A stretch of DNA of 64,000 nucleotides from Ciona savignyi (Eukaryota > Chordata > Ascidiacea > Phlebobranchia > Cionidae): positions 593,526 through 657,525 of the forward strand of contig CH002840.1 in NCBI GenBank assembly GCA_000149265.1. Direction: 5' to 3'. Both the position numbers and the translations under genes were made by a program. Under the pieces are notes generated by a model, which saw nothing but the letters and a program-made list of their open reading frames with translations, had not been told where the DNA came from and did no database searches. Positions 1 through 12,027 of this stretch are shown here, piece by piece; within the stretch, counting starts at the first letter, position 1, and the number at the start of each line of letters is the position of its first letter.

Positions 1-103
1 ATGTACTGTATTTTTTGAGAAAAAAACAATAAATGCAGCAACTTCCGCAAGCTTTCGCGGCGCCCCTGACAAAGTCTCGCGGCGCCCAGTTTGGGAACCG
101 CTG
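1..103 (-). mobile_element. hAT-like DNA transposon end (partial)
   Basis: Read on the minus strand from position 103, the sequence begins CAGCGGTTCCCAAACTGGGC. This resembles the terminal inverted repeat of hAT-superfamily elements, which typically start CAGxGGTTCCCAAAC. A GC-rich GGCGCCGCGA motif is repeated just inside the end. The other end and any transposase lie outside the window, so autonomy and target duplication cannot be judged. Confidence 0.5.
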
Positions 104-439
104 GGTTAAACGATTTGGTAAATTGTAGTATAATTCATTTGATTCAACTTAAAATTAGTGGTATGTTGTTTTTCTCTTTTCAAACAAAACTGATGATGTT
201 GTTAAGAGAAACTAGTTTAACGAATAAAAAAGTAGATTTGGACTTAGTTGCTTTTTGATTTACTTCAGATTTGGTTAAAAATGATCACATATCAGGGTAG
301 AAAAAATTATTTTTACCAAAGTTTTCAATTAAGCAAAACTAGCATTACACATAAAAGTAGTAGATTTGAGAATAGGTGTTTGCCGATTTAATTCTCAACT
401 TAATATTTTTTTAAAAGTGAAGGTATTACAGTACAAAAC

Positions 440-445
440 TTTATT
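440..445 (-). promoter_or_regulatory. AATAAA poly(A) signal of the FAM227-like gene
   Basis: A canonical AATAAA on the minus strand starts at the last base of the region holding the TAA stop (445-447). If used, the 3' UTR would be only some 15-30 nt long. Confidence 0.4.
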
Positions 446-3400
446 TAATCCAGGAATTTACCTTTATCATTTGACTTGACCTTCATTGTTTCATCTTTCC
501 TCATTTTACTCGGTTCAAGTTTGGCGTAGTTCCACGACTCATAGAGGCGAGGGGGTGGCTTGATGCCACATACCCACATGGCGGTAACAGTGACGAGGTT
601 CTCTTTAAACGAGGGTTCGTCAAACTGGCTCCACGATTGGGGGAAAGCGAGGCAAAAGGCTGAGTAGATTGCCTGAGCAAGTATACTGGCGTACGACTGA
701 AACAAAAAGTGACGATATTAAAACCAGTCAGTTGCTTGTCGGTTGTGTCGTTGAGCAAGCAACTTAACAGACGTTGCCTGTGGATTAGGAAGGTAAGCAA
801 AATCTATAGATATGCCTCCCTCACAATTAAAACACTGCAATAAGTAATAATATTAAACGCAGCTGCTTGCTTGTCCATCGTATCTTTGAGCAAGGTACTT
901 AATGCCTTTAACCAGGGGTTTAGGAGGCTTAACATAAATGGTAGAAATGCCTCAATATTTTATAGGGCAAGTCTAACATTGCCCATGGTATAACGACCAC
1001 AATTTTTTTCCATCCTAGAAGATAATCATGAATATACAACAAAGACTCAGTTTAACGTCAGATCCCAGCTGAGCCATGCCCCTCTGTACATTACGGCTAT
1101 TTCCTAGTTATCTGCCAAACATAACCTAATTAAGTTTTTCTGACAGATATTGCACATTTTAAAAGCGATGTACGTTTTGTTTGGCATATGACTGCAGTAA
1201 AATTTTGTGAGAATAAAACCAGCTTCTAGCTTGTCGGTTCTGCACTTGGAAAAGGCAGTAAGCAGACATCTCCCAAATCTATTGGACTATTGAGCTGAAC
1301 AAAACACTTTAGAAATACTTTGGGTGCAAATAATTTAATGCAATCGCTTTGGTAACATAAATGTGGTAATTGTCTGCAGTATTTTTCCATCCCTAAGGAT
1401 AAGCCAGATTATCCTATATTAAATGAAAAAAATGGCTAGCCCAAATACAAAATCAACTAGCAAGCCACTAGTTTCTAACAGCAACCCTTTGGCTGAGGGG
1501 TAGTACTAATCCACCAAGCTATTCTGTCAAAAATAACAATTTAAAACCAGTAAATTACCATGAAAAAAGTGTCGCAGAATTTATGATCACTGGACAAAAG
1601 AAGAAGTTTCACATAGATCTGAGCAATCCTCTTGAATAGCTTACTTTGGCTTTCTTTGTCCGGCTGTAACACACAAAATGTTTAAAGACAAATGTTTATT
1701 GTTTATTTAAGTGTTCGTCTGAAAAGCATAAGTTTCTCTCCTTGTTTTAATATATATTTTTTTTTTCTGTGGCTGGAAATCATGTTTTTTCAATTGTGAC
1801 CATTGTCCGAATGAACAGAATGAGACATCACAGAGAAGACAAATGTGCTCGGTTATTTAAGTATTTGCAGTCATTCATATCATGTCTTATGTTGGAGGGA
1901 TAGATTCTGGCCATTTTGACAAAGCTAACTCATTTTTTAAAAAAGTGTGGTTTTAATAGGTCTAAGTGAAACACCAATTTCATGTGTGAGACCCCCTTCA
2001 TATACTTATTTACAGTATCAACACAAATATTCCGTCCCAACATCTTACATGATATTTGTCGAGGAAAAACCACCAGAAGAGATCCTGCAGTAACGCTCGT
2101 TGTGTGCGGGAATACATGATTCTGCGAAACTCGTGTTCGTACGTCGGCTGAATTGTAGAATTGTATTTTATTTTAATGTAAAATCGCCTTTAGTTGAAGG
2201 GGTTAGGTTAGAAACTGGTCGCTAGTCAGTCAATTGTATCCTTAGGCAAGGTATTTAGCGGACATCGCCTAAACCCAGTAGTTTAATGGGTTGTACTTCA
2301 ACTGAAATAATGTTTCAAATATATACTGGTACAACATATAATACGCAATAGCTCCGGCAACCCAGAAGTAGGCGCAATGTAATATTTAATATGATTGCCT
2401 GTATGATAACTCTTTTACATTTCCCATTGAGGAGGATAAAACATTAATGGGGTCCCTCATTATTTACCTTTCTCCTGAGGTCAGTTTGAGCAGCGATCAC
2501 ATGGTCAATAACAACAGTTGCTTCAAGACCATGGGGAAGAGGGGCATGCCGGTTTTGTACAAATCCTGGATACTGCTGCAGTTCAACTAGACGTGGGGCA
2601 TCAGATTTCTGTGGTGAAACAATGTGAACAAATTGTATAGGTTCATATGCATATGAGAAATGGCATATGGTATGATACTTATGAAGTTCTTGTTTATTTT
2701 ACAGGATTTATGTACATTAATTGGATAGCCTAGACAATAAAGAAAAACAGTTCGCACATGCTAGTTTATTTTAGTTTATTTTAATTAGTTTATTTTTTTT
2801 TTGTTTCGCCTTTACAAAAGAAAAGATTAAATAATTATTATCACCAAAGAAACAAGAAAGATTGCAAACCTACAGATTGTAATTAAAACACAACAGTGTA
2901 AACTTACTCAATACAGCATAGGTAAAAACAAGCACCATTTAACCTTATTATTGCAATTCCAGTTAATTTCCTAATAACTTCCAAACAATAGTATTAAGTT
3001 AAATATCATACTTTTCTGGGCCCCCTTCGACGGTGAGTCTTAGCTTCAGTTTGTGCTTCTGTGCATAAAATATATTAAGGTTTTAAACTAGCATTAGCAA
3101 TATAGTTTTTGGTTTTATATTTAGGTTTTAGCATTTTCGCATTCAGGGGGATAACACATAGATAAGGTTAACTTTACCAGATTCACTTGAAAATAATCCG
3201 GCAAACCTTCTTTCTTCTTTGTCTTCCCGATCTTAGAATTAAAAAAACTTTAATATTATACTGATTTTTGTATTTATTTTCTACTGATTACAAAATGGCT
3301 TAAAGAAAAAAATACGGATTTTTATTATTGTGTTGGACTGGTAACCAGGTTTTTATTTTATTCCCTCCACAAATTGCATAATTGTTCAATAAAATTAGGT

Positions 3401-4685
3401 TTTTCTTTATCGAAAACTAGAAGAAAATTATATGAACGAAAATTGCTTGAAGATATTACCAGTATAGCAGTACCGGTACCTCTAAATACTACAGGAGCGC
3501 TTGGACCGCTTGGAGCGCATGGAGCGCTTAAATCGCTTGCTTGGATCGCTTGGATCGCTTGGATCGCTTATTATACTTAGTAATTACAAAAGCCATGATA
3601 TTAATGTTAGGGTTGGGGTTAAAGTTAGTTCTGGGGTTGAGATTAGTGTTTGGGACAGGGTTAGAATTACTTTCCATAGCAATCTAAGTGATCCAAGCGA
3701 TCCAAGCGCTCCAAGCGGTCCTGTAGTATTTAGAGGCACCCTAGCAGTACCTCGAGCTGAGCGTGAGATTCGTTTACTGGCAGCTTTAACTTGAAAATGA
3801 CCAGTATTTGGGTCGTAAATTTCATTATTGTTTGATAAACGGCTCTCAATAGCAAGTTTACTGTCGTAGATCGATAATTCAGAATCTAAACTGCAAATTC
3901 TTTCATTCACTTTCTGTATAGAACCCACAAGAAACGCTAAAAAGAAGATTTATATTCAAAGTGTAAAGGAAAATAAACTTAAGCAATAAAGAGACGTGAG
4001 AATTTTCTATTAAAACCTCCTCTATGTGGTATTTTTTTGTCTTGAAGTAGAGATAAAACTAGACAGATTCCTGTTGACAAGGTTGAATTTTTTAGGATAT
4101 GATATTAATGTTCATCCTCGTAAAGGGGCATTTAACATACGTTAAGGGTATTTTTCACATAAGTAATCCTACCACACCACCAGCGGGTTATTTGAAATAT
4201 TGCATTGTGTTATATATGATTAAGACGTTTCTTTAATTGGGTGGAACCCATCATTTTACTAGGTTTAGGCAAAGTCCATTATGTAACTTTAAAAACTAAA
4301 TCGATCAACTAGCGACCAGTTTCGAACCTTTACCTTTGAACTAAAACATCTCGCACTATAATATGAAATGTCCATTTCTAAAAAATATTATATTTTGTCT
4401 TGTTGAATTACTCCATCTTGAATTATTCCAAAAATGTTGAATTACTCCATGTATTCCTTTGTTTAATTTCAAATGTTGTATTAAAATATAATGTTTATAT
4501 AACCTATACGTACTTTGTGCTAATAAAAATACACAAAGCTCATAAAGAATGATAAGGATACAAGCTGGGCGAACTTTTTGCAACTCTTCTAGAATTTTCT
4601 TCTGTTTATCAACTTTTTTATTGACATCAAATAAATCCTCTTCGCACAGGCTCATAGGAGACGCAATTCTGCTTATGTCCGCCAT
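445..4685 (-). CDS. FAM227-family protein, complete, 8 coding exons, 323 aa
   Basis: Exons on the minus strand: 4685-4575, 3913-3751, 3231-3178, 3058-3012, 2608-2468, 2147-2049, 1663-1559 and 696-445. They total 972 nt with consistent phases, opening at an ATG and closing with TAA. Exons 1-2 encode a predicted coiled coil (residues about 20-60). Exons 3-4 encode a charged linker. Exon 5 carries LQQYPGF and PLPHGLEA. Exon 6 carries QDLFWWFFLDKY. The last exon has AQAIYSAFCLAFPQSW, then WVCGIKPPPRLYESWNY. From memory of the family, the FWW block, the AIYSAF block and the G-PPP-W segment are typical of FAM227 (A/B), whose biochemical role is not established. The protein is shorter than vertebrate members. 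The donor of intron 1 (GTTCGC) is weak, so that boundary is the least certain. An AATAAA overlaps the stop region. Confidence 0.75.
2184..2450 (+). repeat. Dispersed SINE-like repeat (family A)
   Basis: Nearly full-length copy with these blocks in order: GAAACTGGTCGCTAG; TGTATCCTTAGGCAAGG; AAACCCAGTAGTTTAATGGG; GCAATAGCTCCGGCAACCC; GATTGCCTGTATGATAAC; a CCCATTGAGGAGGATAAA end. It lies in FAM227 intron 5. The 5' part resembles a tRNA-type promoter region, so a tRNA-derived SINE is likely but not proven. Confidence 0.65.
3474..3741. mobile_element. 268-bp foldback MITE in FAM227 intron 2
   Basis: The ends are inverted copies containing CCTCTAAATACTACAGG. Inside each end lie tandem 9-mers of the GCGCTTGGA/GATCGCTTG type, also inverted between the two arms (3494-3567 and 3684-3720). 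The middle carries TTAGGGTTGGGG-type sequence. The element is flanked by the perfect 9-bp direct repeat TAGCAGTAC at 3465-3473 and 3742-3750, the expected target-site duplication. The right copy is also the 5' splice site of FAM227 intron 2 on the minus strand. It has no coding capacity. Confidence 0.75.
4205..4355 (-). repeat. Dispersed SINE-like repeat, partial
   Basis: Reverse-strand partial copy of the window's commonest repeat (family A). It retains the block for ACCCATCATTTTACTAGGTTTAGGCAAAG and the block with ACTAGCGACCAGTTTCGAACC. It lies in FAM227 intron 1. Confidence 0.55.
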
Positions 4686-4732
4686 GGCTTCTGAAATGTC
4701 TTGTTAAAATAACAGTTGATTTTTGGGAAAAA

Positions 4733-4921
4733 CTAATTGGAAAACAAGATTAAGGGAAGGAAGAAAACTGCATTCTAAATGACTATTAGGGGGTTATGGT
4801 TAGATTTAAGGTTGGCGTTAAATTAGCATTAGTTCTAACGTAGAGATAAGTGCCAGGCTGCAACAAGTTTTTTATAGTTTTAGAAACCATTTTCCCTCCT
4901 TCCCCTTGTCCCTAATTCCTT
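4733..4921. mobile_element. MITE-like imperfect palindrome
   Basis: The left arm (CTAATTGG..AAGGGAAGGAAG..) and the reverse complement of the right arm (GAATTAGG..AAGGGGAAGGAGG..) align imperfectly over about 45 bp. The middle has TTAGGGGGTTATGGTTAG-type sequence. It lies immediately upstream of the FAM227-like start codon. No clear target duplication was found. Confidence 0.45.
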
Positions 4922-5344
4922 TCTTTAAGTGTGTCGCTATAGTATTTCAATTCCTATTTATTAATATGTAATTTCGTGGGAGAAAAAACTTACCTATGTG
5001 TATTGTTAAACGATTGCGTGTTTATCAGAGAATTTACATATCTAGTCTATGCATTACAAAGTGCACTTTATCCAGTGGACATCGTTAAGTCATAAACGAT
5101 GTTTTTGTCCAGAAATATATTGAACAACTGGTAACTTCTTGGCGGCAAATCTCAAGAGCGTCGTTTCTATAACAGCAGCCACGCCTGACACCTAGCGATA
5201 TTTAATATTTTAGTCGAACCTTTTTTTTAAACGATGGCACAATTAATATCACGTACACTCATAATTTTTATTGCCTTTTTATAAAAAATGCATGAGGCAT
5301 TATACCAAGGGCTAGCACGTTAAGTATTCAAGCAGAAAGTTTTC

Positions 5345-5500
5345 AGCTCGGAATTAGGGGGGCAAAACTAAAAATAGAAGGGAAAAGGAGGAAGGAGAGA
5401 AACTGTCACCTAAAGTTATAGAAACTAATTCTAACCCTGACCCAACAATTATTTTAACCACAGAAATAAAACTCTAACCCCTAGCTAAACTAACCCCAAC
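5345..5500. repeat. Half element related to the 4733-4921 palindrome
   Basis: Begins GGAATTAGGGG, followed by GGAAAAGGAGGAAGGAGAG and then CTAACCCTGACCC-like sequence. This matches one arm and part of the middle of the palindromic element some 600 bp to the left. The opposite arm is not recognisable. Confidence 0.4.
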
Positions 5501-7146
5501 ACGCTAATCTTCATTTATGAGTGTGGTTTTCCGCCGTGTCCTTTTTAGTTTACCACAAAACCAGCTTGCTTGTGTAATGTTTATGGATTCAACACATTAC
5601 AATTTCTCCTAAACGCAGTATTTAAAAAAAATAATATAGCGCGCGTCTATTTTTCACCATTTCTGGAGATAAACATGTTCTTTAATCTCATTATTGGACT
5701 ATTAAAAATACCATCTAGTTTTTTTAGTTTTTTTTTAATATGCCACACCCCACCCTACTCAATTTTTTTTTACATTCTACGAAGTTAAGGTAAATATATA
5801 TCTCCTTAAATAAAGAAACATAATTACAGAATGTTTAAGTTCCCTTAACAACAGAGAATTGCTACAGCGTAAGGTATTAGGTATTGCTTTTTTTTAATTG
5901 CTTGATTGAAAAAAAAATCTCGAACGTGTGATATGGATTAGATATTTCGAGTTGGTTTTGGTGTGCTTTATTATATCCCTTTTACATGAACGACTGGGTA
6001 ATTGAAATTTTGTTATTTTAATTCAGATCTATAACAGAAAAAACATTTCCTTTAGCAAACAACCTCGTTCCCCGAGGAACTGTTTCTCACAAGTTGCGAA
6101 ATGAGCTGGAATTTCACGCCATCGAATTATCCATGTAGTTTTCAGCGCTATCCAAGGGGTCTATAAGGGCCAGTTAAGGGTTTAGAAAAGAGAGCAAAAA
6201 GAGACCGCTACTCTCTCGATCCAGTGGTGCGATAATGACGTAACAATAGAAGTGGTAGTTTTCCAGGATTTGAAGAGCACTGATTATTAGATATATATTA
6301 TACCCCCGACCCTTATGCCACTCTTCGTGTTGGTTTAGTCGTAAACACTGCTTGCCTGTTTATTGAATTGACGTGACAGGTAAATTATTGCTGTGCCCTG
6401 ATGTCACCCTAAAGAGGTGTTTTGTATATTTCTCCACGTTGCATTTTTGATTAAATCTCTGTGTACAGTAAGGGATTTTTTTCTGTTCAAATAAAACATG
6501 TTTTTCATTTAAAATCTTTTGTGTGATTGTTAGCTTATAATTCTCGTTTATAAGAAAGGGTTTTAATTTATTTAACTTGTCCAACTCCTCAGGGGAATTC
6601 TATGTGTAAGGCAATGGCCACAATAAAGGAAAACCTGCATTGTCGAAATATAAAGGGAACCATAAAAACAGCCGGATTGGCGATGTTTACTCTCGGAGGG
6701 GTAGAATTATGATTAAACACGATAATGAATAAACTATTATGACGGCTGAATGTGGTATGTGGGAGTGTTCTTGTGTGCTCTATACGCGTGCACGGTCGTG
6801 AATAGTGAACAGGGGCCTCGTTGGAACGGGAGTCGTCAGTCATAACCAAGGCTGCTTCTTATAACAAGAGCCACTGAATAGCCCGGGTGTGGTGGTAGGA
6901 TAAACGAAGAGAAAGAAAGGGAACTCCTCGTTGGCTTGAGTACGAAGAGAAGCAGTCCGGTTGGAATCATTGTGCGATTCTATAGCGACTGTGAGCAGTT
7001 TTCAAACGATCAACATTTCGCAACTGTTGAGAACCGAACGCCAGACGAAGATTTTTGTTTTCGAGTTTAATACTGTGAGCAAGCGCAACGTACTAATACC
7101 CATAAAGCACGTGAAGGCTGAGGATTGATAACGAAAACCCCATAGT

Positions 7147-10100
7147 ATGGCCCCAGTTACGAACAACGCTCTGCAAAACTTAGAGAAATTGACAAGTCAG
7201 AACCAGCAGGTGCTTCGAGGAATTTACTCGCTCGGATTTCTGACAACGCCGCAACACCACGTCATTAAACATGACGTCACGAACCGATGTGGAAGCACGG
7301 CGGAAAGCGGCAGTGACGATGATGTAGAAGAAGAAATTATTAACGTTACAGATGACGACGATGTTGTTTTAACAGCATCCGAAACACCAGAAACCATCGC
7401 CTCCCAAGATCAAAAGGTACAAATACCACACTCTAGAATCTATATTCTTATTTAACCAAAGATTGGAAAATTTTTACCTTAATTTAACAAGCAAAACATT
7501 GTTTTAGCTTCCCCCGACATGCACTTGGATAAAACGATTAATTTTCAAAATTATCACAGTAAATGCTCGCGAAATATTCTCTATGTTAAGTGAGCTTTTG
7601 TAGGATTGTGATCTGAAATAGGAAATTTTTGCTAAACCTTATGGTCCAAACATAAAGACATAACTGTTTATTGTTGTTAAGCTACCGCAAATAAGTATAA
7701 AAAGGGTCGTATATGTTGTTAGCACACGACTGGTATTAACGTATACTTACCCAGTGAACCAAGTAAATTCGGTTTCGAATCAGCGCCAACGAATAAATTT
7801 AAAACAAGGAGGGGCGAATGTGGCTTCCTGTTTTCTAGTTTCTCGTGTGTATACTCATCAGTAAAATTTCTATTATCGTGTTTGTATTCGGGTAAATATT
7901 TTTACGGGTTTGTCCCGCTTTTTCGAAGGTATTCCAAAACTTTTATTTCTTTTTAAGTGAACTTCGTATACTGCAATGTTTCAAGTAACATAGAAAGCTG
8001 AACTGTAAACACAACTTTTAGTTATAGATTATTTTTCTTTCACGATAAAAACACGCAAAGGTCCTTCCTCAATAAATTGAAACAGTAATCTTTAATCCAA
8101 TCAATTATTTTGAACACCCGAATAGGAATGCTGACTGTCTTTTCAAATCTAAAGGATAGGTTTCCAGGCATAACAAAACTGTTAAAAATAGTTTTCTAAA
8201 ACCACTTCCCGATTTTCAGAAGTGCGAAACTCACGAGCAGGACCGAATCACAAACGGCCAAGGGGCCAAAGCCTACCAACGTCGACCAAAGCCGCCATTT
8301 TCCTACATCGCACTTATCGCAATGGCAATACGAGACTCCGCAAATGGTATGTTTATTCAGTTTGTTTTATGTAGATTACATGAAGTTACACCAATATATA
8401 AAAATCATGGCAATGTGGTAGGCTAACATATCGACAAAATATCCTGTTTTCTGAGTAATTTTCCTAATAAAACAGCGACCAGGTCGTTTATATTTTGTGA
8501 TTATTTAAATAGTCTCCGTGGGGTGCAGTGATGTGTGGTGTTATTATATACTTCGCGCATACAACGTTCTCATTTCTGTCAAGTGTAATCCAGCCTGCTC
8601 AGCTGTACGTTGAGGACCCTCAGCGTCGTTTTTCAACTGAACGTTCAACGAAAACGAATTAAAAGCGAGCTTGGAAGATTACAGCGTTATTTATTTTCCC
8701 TCTTTCGTCAGTTTATTTCTAAGCCTGGGTCCCACGGTATCGATTATGCTGGGTTTTTAAGTTCAGCTACCCGTGTGATTAGCACTCGCCGCTGTTTCTA
8801 TTAGGCCACATCAAAAGCTTTCCGGTGTTGTTTTTGGGCATTTTGTAGAGAATAAACAACTTCGTGGCTTTGATAACTATTCGAGAGTTTCACTTCCTGT
8901 TGCGTAAACAAAGAAAAACAAAACCGATATCGACCGATTGCCGCGTATCGTCGACATCAAATGTATATTTTCCGGTGTCGACAGTTTGACATGGAAACCC
9001 TTTCCTTTCAATGCTGGCCAACTATCTCCTATTGTCTGCGAGAGTGCACTGAACAGAAGATAAACAAACCCGCCTACAAGAGATTAGATCGTCACCGAGC
9101 TTGTATATTTTGCGAGTGCTCAGTTTGGAAAATATGCTTTTTGGTTTCCAGTCGCTTAAGCCCGGGGAAGCTCAAAGACTGGCTCCTGTTTGTGTTTTTA
9201 AATTCAGTCCACGGCTGCTTGGGCATGACGCAAGTGTTCAGGCAACTGTTTATTCTGGGAGGTCTATCCAGGCCCGCTTACAAAATCGCCCTTTTATAAC
9301 ACAGCTTCGTACGTGCCTTGCCCTATTAATCTGTGCCTTTCATGTGAATATAGTCGAATAATTAAATCCGTTGTTAGTTCCGCAAACAGCATTGTTCGAT
9401 TCAATAAAATATTTGATTCCGTGGCGTCATTGGCAACGTTTGGAAATTTATTTCGGGGTCGAGACCTTTCAACGTTTGCGATATAAACAGGGTTTAGAAA
9501 ATGTTAACCTTAAACCATATTTATCAGCGTCCATTATTAAAACGTAGATTGGGGCTAAAAATAACCGGGTATTGTTTGATTTCAGGAAAGCTGACACTTG
9601 CTGAGATCAACGACTATCTGATGAAAAAGTTTCCATTCTTTCGAGGTTCCTACACTGGGTGGCGAAATTCAGTACGTCACAACTTGTCTCTCAACGAGTG
9701 CTTCCAGAAAATTCTTCGTGACCCGTCGAGGCCTTGGGGTAAGGACAACTACTGGACCATCAATCCGAACAGCGAGTACACATTTGCCGATGGAGTGTTT
9801 CGGCGCAGAAGAAAACGTCTCGCCTCACGGGTTTCTAGAAAGTCAGCAGTTACACGTGGCCCAATGATGACGCCATTCACTACGTCATCGCCAACACCGA
9901 CAGTGATGTCATCTCGATCCATCTCAAGCGACGAGTCGAGGAGCGACAATGAAAGTGCGGGTTCGCCAGCCCCCTTTTCAATCGAAAGCATCTTATCCAG
10001 AAAGGAGGTTCCCAAGAGGCCACATTGCGATTTTCGTTTGCCGATCAATCAATGCACGATTCCACCAACGCGAGATGGCGCCGGAGTACCAATGCCGTTT

Positions 10101-10319
10101 TTCACTCAAAATCCTTTCTCACCGTACAAATCATGCTCGTTTGACCCAGTAGCTTACCAACAGCTTTTGCATCTGCAGGCAGTTCAAGCTAGCATGCTAG
10201 CCGCCGCATCCGCTCAAAACCGCACGGTGTCGCCCCCGCTATTCAACAAAAGTGTCTTGCTATACACCCCCTTTGCGTTTCACGACCCTCTCAGACGTGA
10301 CCAGCTGCTATCTACATGA
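7147..10319 (+). CDS. foxq1: Forkhead transcription factor, FoxQ1 type, 3 exons, 376 aa
   Basis: Exons 7147-7416, 8220-8346 and 9586-10319 join in frame (1131 nt). Residues about 38-88 are rich in Asp, Glu and Thr. The forkhead domain spans residues about 114-211: [20 protein letters not shown], then the recognition helix region [16 protein letters not shown], and the basic wing end [13 protein letters not shown]. The continuous [20 protein letters not shown] segment is characteristic of FoxQ1. Downstream, FSIESIL (263-269) fits the eh1 Groucho/TLE-binding pattern, which suggests repressor activity. The protein is a nuclear DNA-binding regulator. A phase-1 intron splits the forkhead at Gly133, whereas vertebrate FOXQ1 is, to my knowledge, a single coding exon. 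The tail is Pro/Ser-rich and ends RRDQLLST. The start was chosen as the first in-frame ATG of the upstream acidic exon. Confidence 0.93.
8347..9585. other. FoxQ1 intron 2 (1.24 kb), repeat-poor
   Basis: The intron interrupts the forkhead box. It lacks the dispersed repeats that fill most other introns here and is less AT-rich from about 8560 to 9360. Long open frames occur (8961-9299, 9101-9361), but they overlap in two frames and show no familiar motif, so they are not called as genes. A cis-regulatory role is a reasonable guess only. Confidence 0.4.
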
Positions 10320-11025
10320 GCGCACGCTGCAAGAAAATCATGGTGTTTAACAGCAATACAAGCCATCTCGACCCACTTTCAAATCGAAAGTCCAGTCAAC
10401 TGTTTTTATTTATATATTTGGTACATTTTTACAAATATACATTTTATTTTATATTGTAACGACGGCGTTTTCGAATGCCTGACAATATTTGAGTCTAAGC
10501 GCAAGTTTGGGGCAAATGTGTTATATAATACCATTATTCCTTTATTACTGTACCCGCTGCTAACTTTTAACACAGCAAGCTGTATCTTCACTAAGTTCTT
10601 TAAGTAAAAAGAAGTTTAAAACACTTTCCCCGGTAATTTTAATTTCAAAAACCTTCTTTTAAATAACATTGTCACCACAAAGTTTTTTTTACCAAATCAA
10701 TAGAACCCGTCATTTTCTATGTCAGACTATGCAAACTGGCCTTGTAATTTGCTTTAAACAAGCACATATTTGACCAAGTGGTATTATCCCACCTCCGAAA
10801 ATGTCAACGGTTATTAAGAATAGCAAGTATAGAGGCTAAAATTCCCGTATTGGTAATAGGTGTCTTTAACTGACAGTAACGATTACCGTAATCGGTTACA
10901 TTGTGACTTGATCATATATTCTTGTATGATTGCATGTTAGTTCATTTTCTGTACAAAATTTCGTTACACCTTCAGCGCTTTTAGAAGAAAACTAAATGTA
11001 ACTAAATTAAACAACTATTTTGCCC

Positions 11026-11310
11026 NNNNNNNNNNNNNNNNNNNNNNNNNNNNNNNNNNNNNNNNNNNNNNNNNNNNNNNNNNNNNNNNNNNNNNNNNNN
11101 NNNNNNNNNNNNNNNNNNNNNNNNNNNNNNNNNNNNNNNNNNNNNNNNNNNNNNNNNNNNNNNNNNNNNNNNNNNNNNNNNNNNNNNNNNNNNNNNNNNN
11201 NNNNNNNNNNNNNNNNNNNNNNNNNNNNNNNNNNNNNNNNNNNNNNNNNNNNNNNNNNNNNNNNNNNNNNNNNNNNNNNNNNNNNNNNNNNNNNNNNNNN
11301 NNNNNNNNNN
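11026..11310. other. Assembly gap (285 N)
   Basis: Run of N. Open frames that cross it have no meaning. The flanking sequence shows no coding signal. Confidence 0.99.
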
Positions 11311-12027
11311 CGACTGCTTGGGGAGTCAATATTTTCGCGGTGCTTTCAACGAGTATTACAGGTAAAAGCTGTACGCTAATGCCACCAAAACGAAAATAAA
11401 CACGACAACCTTTCATCGGCAACCCCGCTTCTGTTCGGGAAAACGGGAAAAGGGCGGCGACCAGCCAAAGTACAATGCTCTTGTAACGAAATAAACACGT
11501 CTCCTGCGCCAAAGAGGCGGGCCATAAAACTGCTATACGTGCTTTGAGGAACATTATTTCAAAAGAAAGTCGATTACTGCTATAAAAGTTAATTCGCCTT
11601 GACTTATTAACTTGGAACGCAAACAGAACTCGAACGGAAACTGGTTCGCGTGATCCAAATGGGCGTATAAAAGTGGATGTAAACAAGCCCGTTTCTTTAT
11701 CGGGATGGGCGCTTTGCTTCTGAACAATCTGAACGAAAGGTATTTATTGTTCAACCCTTATGGGTTTTTTTGGCTCGACTTAAATTCCGTGACAAAGGCC
11801 TTTTTACGCTTTACTGTAGTGTAAGTTTATGATTGATTAAAATTAAACATCACTATTTAAATAAAAATATTTGAATATTTTTTAATTTTTTTTTCTTATT
11901 AACCCTTTAATGTAAAAATGAAACGTCACTATTTAGATAAAAATATGTGCACATGTTTTTAATTTTATTTTCTTAATCCATTAATGTAATAGATTTCTTG
12001 TCTTTTAATAAATACTTAATGTTTTTA

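Larger units (their letters stand above)
4686..7146. other. Intergenic region between FAM227-like and FoxQ1 genes
   Basis: The two genes are divergent here, with start codons 2.46 kb apart. The region holds a MITE-like palindrome (4733-4921), a related half element (5345-5500) and otherwise unique AT-rich sequence. A TATA-like ATATATATTATA occurs at 6291-6302, but nothing ties it to either gene. No credible coding exon was seen. Confidence 0.6.

Noticed and set aside
3501-3794. 97-codon plus-strand open frame with LGSLGSLGSL
   Set aside because: It is a translation of the 9-mer repeats of the MITE and part of the antisense FAM227 exon.
8961-9361. Two overlapping open frames (112 and 86 codons) in FoxQ1 intron 2
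   Set aside because: They overlap in different frames, lack recognisable domains and lie between well-phased forkhead exons.
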